Below, one piece after another: positions 63,967-64,000 of a stretch of 64,000 nt of DNA. Under the pieces are notes generated by a model. The model saw nothing but the letters and a program-made list of their open reading frames with translations, searched no databases and had not been told where the DNA came from. Both the position numbers and the translations under genes were made by a program. Every line of letters starts with the position of its first letter. The stretch's first letter is position 1. This DNA is from Microvirga sp. TS319 (GTDB taxonomy: Bacteria > Pseudomonadota > Alphaproteobacteria > Rhizobiales > Beijerinckiaceae): NCBI RefSeq assembly GCF_041276405.1, contig NZ_JBGGGT010000001.1:1161501-1225500 (forward strand). Reading direction: 5' to 3'.

Positions 63967-64000
63967 GACGTGATTCTTCCGGTTGTATGGAGTGGTCTTT

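Overview
The window is high-GC DNA with dense, overlapping operons. Its gene content is typical of a soil or plant-associated alphaproteobacterium of the Rhizobiales: DUF1236 proteins, an HWE-family histidine kinase, many ABC uptake systems, an exo-type exopolysaccharide locus and CoA-dependent aromatic degradation. A Microvirga/Methylobacterium-like genome is my best guess, but there is no rRNA or housekeeping marker here to prove it. I saw no tRNA, rRNA, CRISPR array or intact insertion sequence.

Layout. (1) 1-8.4 kb: the start of a secreted protein, an aldo/keto reductase, a Crp/Fnr regulator divergent from a KaiC-like ATPase and HWE kinase pair, two DUF1236 secreted proteins and a collagen-like secreted protein. 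(2) 8.6-16.5 kb: an IclR regulator divergent from a five-gene dipeptide/oligopeptide ABC importer that ends in an ArgE-like deacetylase. (3) 16.7-25.6 kb: a ketose-3-epimerase divergent from a LacI regulator and a sugar operon of binding protein, ATPase, two permeases, FGGY kinase and class II aldolase. This looks like import, epimerisation, phosphorylation and aldol cleavage of an unidentified sugar. (4) 25.7-26.5 kb: a streptomycin-kinase-like gene sitting between two copies of an intergenic repeat.

(5) 26.7-41.2 kb: a two-armed locus for aerobic, CoA-dependent anthranilate (2-aminobenzoate) or similar aromatic-acid breakdown. The minus-strand arm has a benzoate-type CoA ligase and a bifunctional monooxygenase/reductase, then an SDR, MarR regulator, enoyl-CoA hydratase, acyl-CoA dehydrogenase, thioesterase and RidA protein packed with gaps of 1 nt or short overlaps. 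The plus-strand arm is a branched-chain-type ABC importer ending in a kynurenine-formamidase-like hydrolase. A 20-bp inverted repeat occurs in both promoter regions of the locus and is a good candidate operator for the embedded MarR regulator.

(6) 41.2-43.8 kb: an ABC-F ATPase and a small membrane protein with an internal duplication. (7) 44.2-64 kb: a Wzx/Wzy-type exopolysaccharide region resembling rhizobial exo loci: ExoY-like priming transferase, flippase, two GT4 glycosyltransferases, ExoF-like export protein, Wzc/ExoP-like chain-length protein whose Walker A lysine is missing, O-antigen-ligase-type polymerase, two methyltransferases, a GNAT/FemAB-type acyltransferase, a formyltransferase-like plus beta-propeller protein and an RTX-type secreted protein. 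This region is looser, with long gaps, a dead IS630 transposase and a sugar-isomerase remnant.

Eight copies of a 100-150 bp palindromic intergenic repeat are scattered through the window. Several supply, within a conserved TAG/TAA edge, the stop codon of the neighbouring gene. GC-rich stem-loops follow the solute-binding-protein gene in all three ABC import operons.
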